Of a DNA stretch of 23,132 nt, positions 23,132-23,132 are shown one piece after another. The stretch is from a virus. Made by a program: the position numbers and the translations under genes. The notes beneath the pieces are model-generated. The model was given only the letters and a program-made list of their open reading frames with translations. It was not told where the DNA came from and did no database searches. Location: IMG/VR virus record IMGVR_UViG_3300013372_001162, positions 1-23,132 of that record; one strand, written 5' to 3'. Every line of letters starts with the position of its first letter. Positions within the stretch are counted from its first letter, which is position 1.

Positions 23132-23132
23132 A

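Overview
The window is a stretch of tailed-phage genome with a podovirus (T7-like) virion plan. It could be a free phage, a prophage or a metagenomic contig; no host chromosomal gene is visible. The identification rests on a plus-strand series with T7 gene order: tail tubular protein A, tail tubular protein B, three to four internal or ejection-type proteins, and a tail fibre with a T7-like N-terminal adapter. The host cannot be named. The style (mixed 40-65 % GC, LamG and SPRY tail domains, podoviral fibre modules) fits an aquatic proteobacterial phage, which is only a guess.

Layout. (1) 2-1632: three overlapping genes, namely a DUF115-like Rossmann protein cut by the left edge, a small class I methyltransferase-like protein and a GT-A-type glycosyltransferase. 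(2) 1619-11872: tail tubular A and B, a gp14-like protein, a 551-residue helical protein, a 729-residue protein with a GP88-like cysteine domain, a 59-residue acidic protein, and a 1001-residue ejection-type protein. (3) 11913-17232: tail fibre, a large LamG/SPRY receptor-binding candidate, and a tail-fibre-assembly-like protein. (4) 17232-20345: lysis region with four or five small membrane proteins and an M15 peptidase endolysin, interleaved with a proteasome-beta/HslV-like Ntn hydrolase and an HTH-metallophosphoesterase fusion. (5) 20342-23131, minus strand: a recombination block, transcribed right to left, of serine recombinase (cut by the right edge), a 54-residue membrane protein, an HTH protein, a YqaJ-type exonuclease, a 70-residue protein and a RecT annealing protein.

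The plus-strand genes are packed with ATGA/GTGA/TTGA/TAATG-type overlaps and read as one late transcription unit; the only plus-strand gap over 20 bases is the 40 bases before the tail fibre. The two arms converge at 20342-20345, where the endolysin and recT stop codons interlock with no room for a terminator. Three small genes found by reading overlaps and ribosome-binding sites (59, 54 and 28 residues), plus a fourth reading frame cut by the right edge, complete the map. No tRNA, rRNA, CRISPR array, IS element or convincing terminator was seen, and no stretch over 300 bases lacks a gene.

Most noteworthy: the GP88-like domain within the virion/ejection gene block, the peptidase and phosphoesterase inside the lysis region, the glycan-type cassette ahead of the tail genes, and a strong excess of the palindrome CAGCTG (41 found by eye) that is absent from about 11.24 to 19.64 kb.
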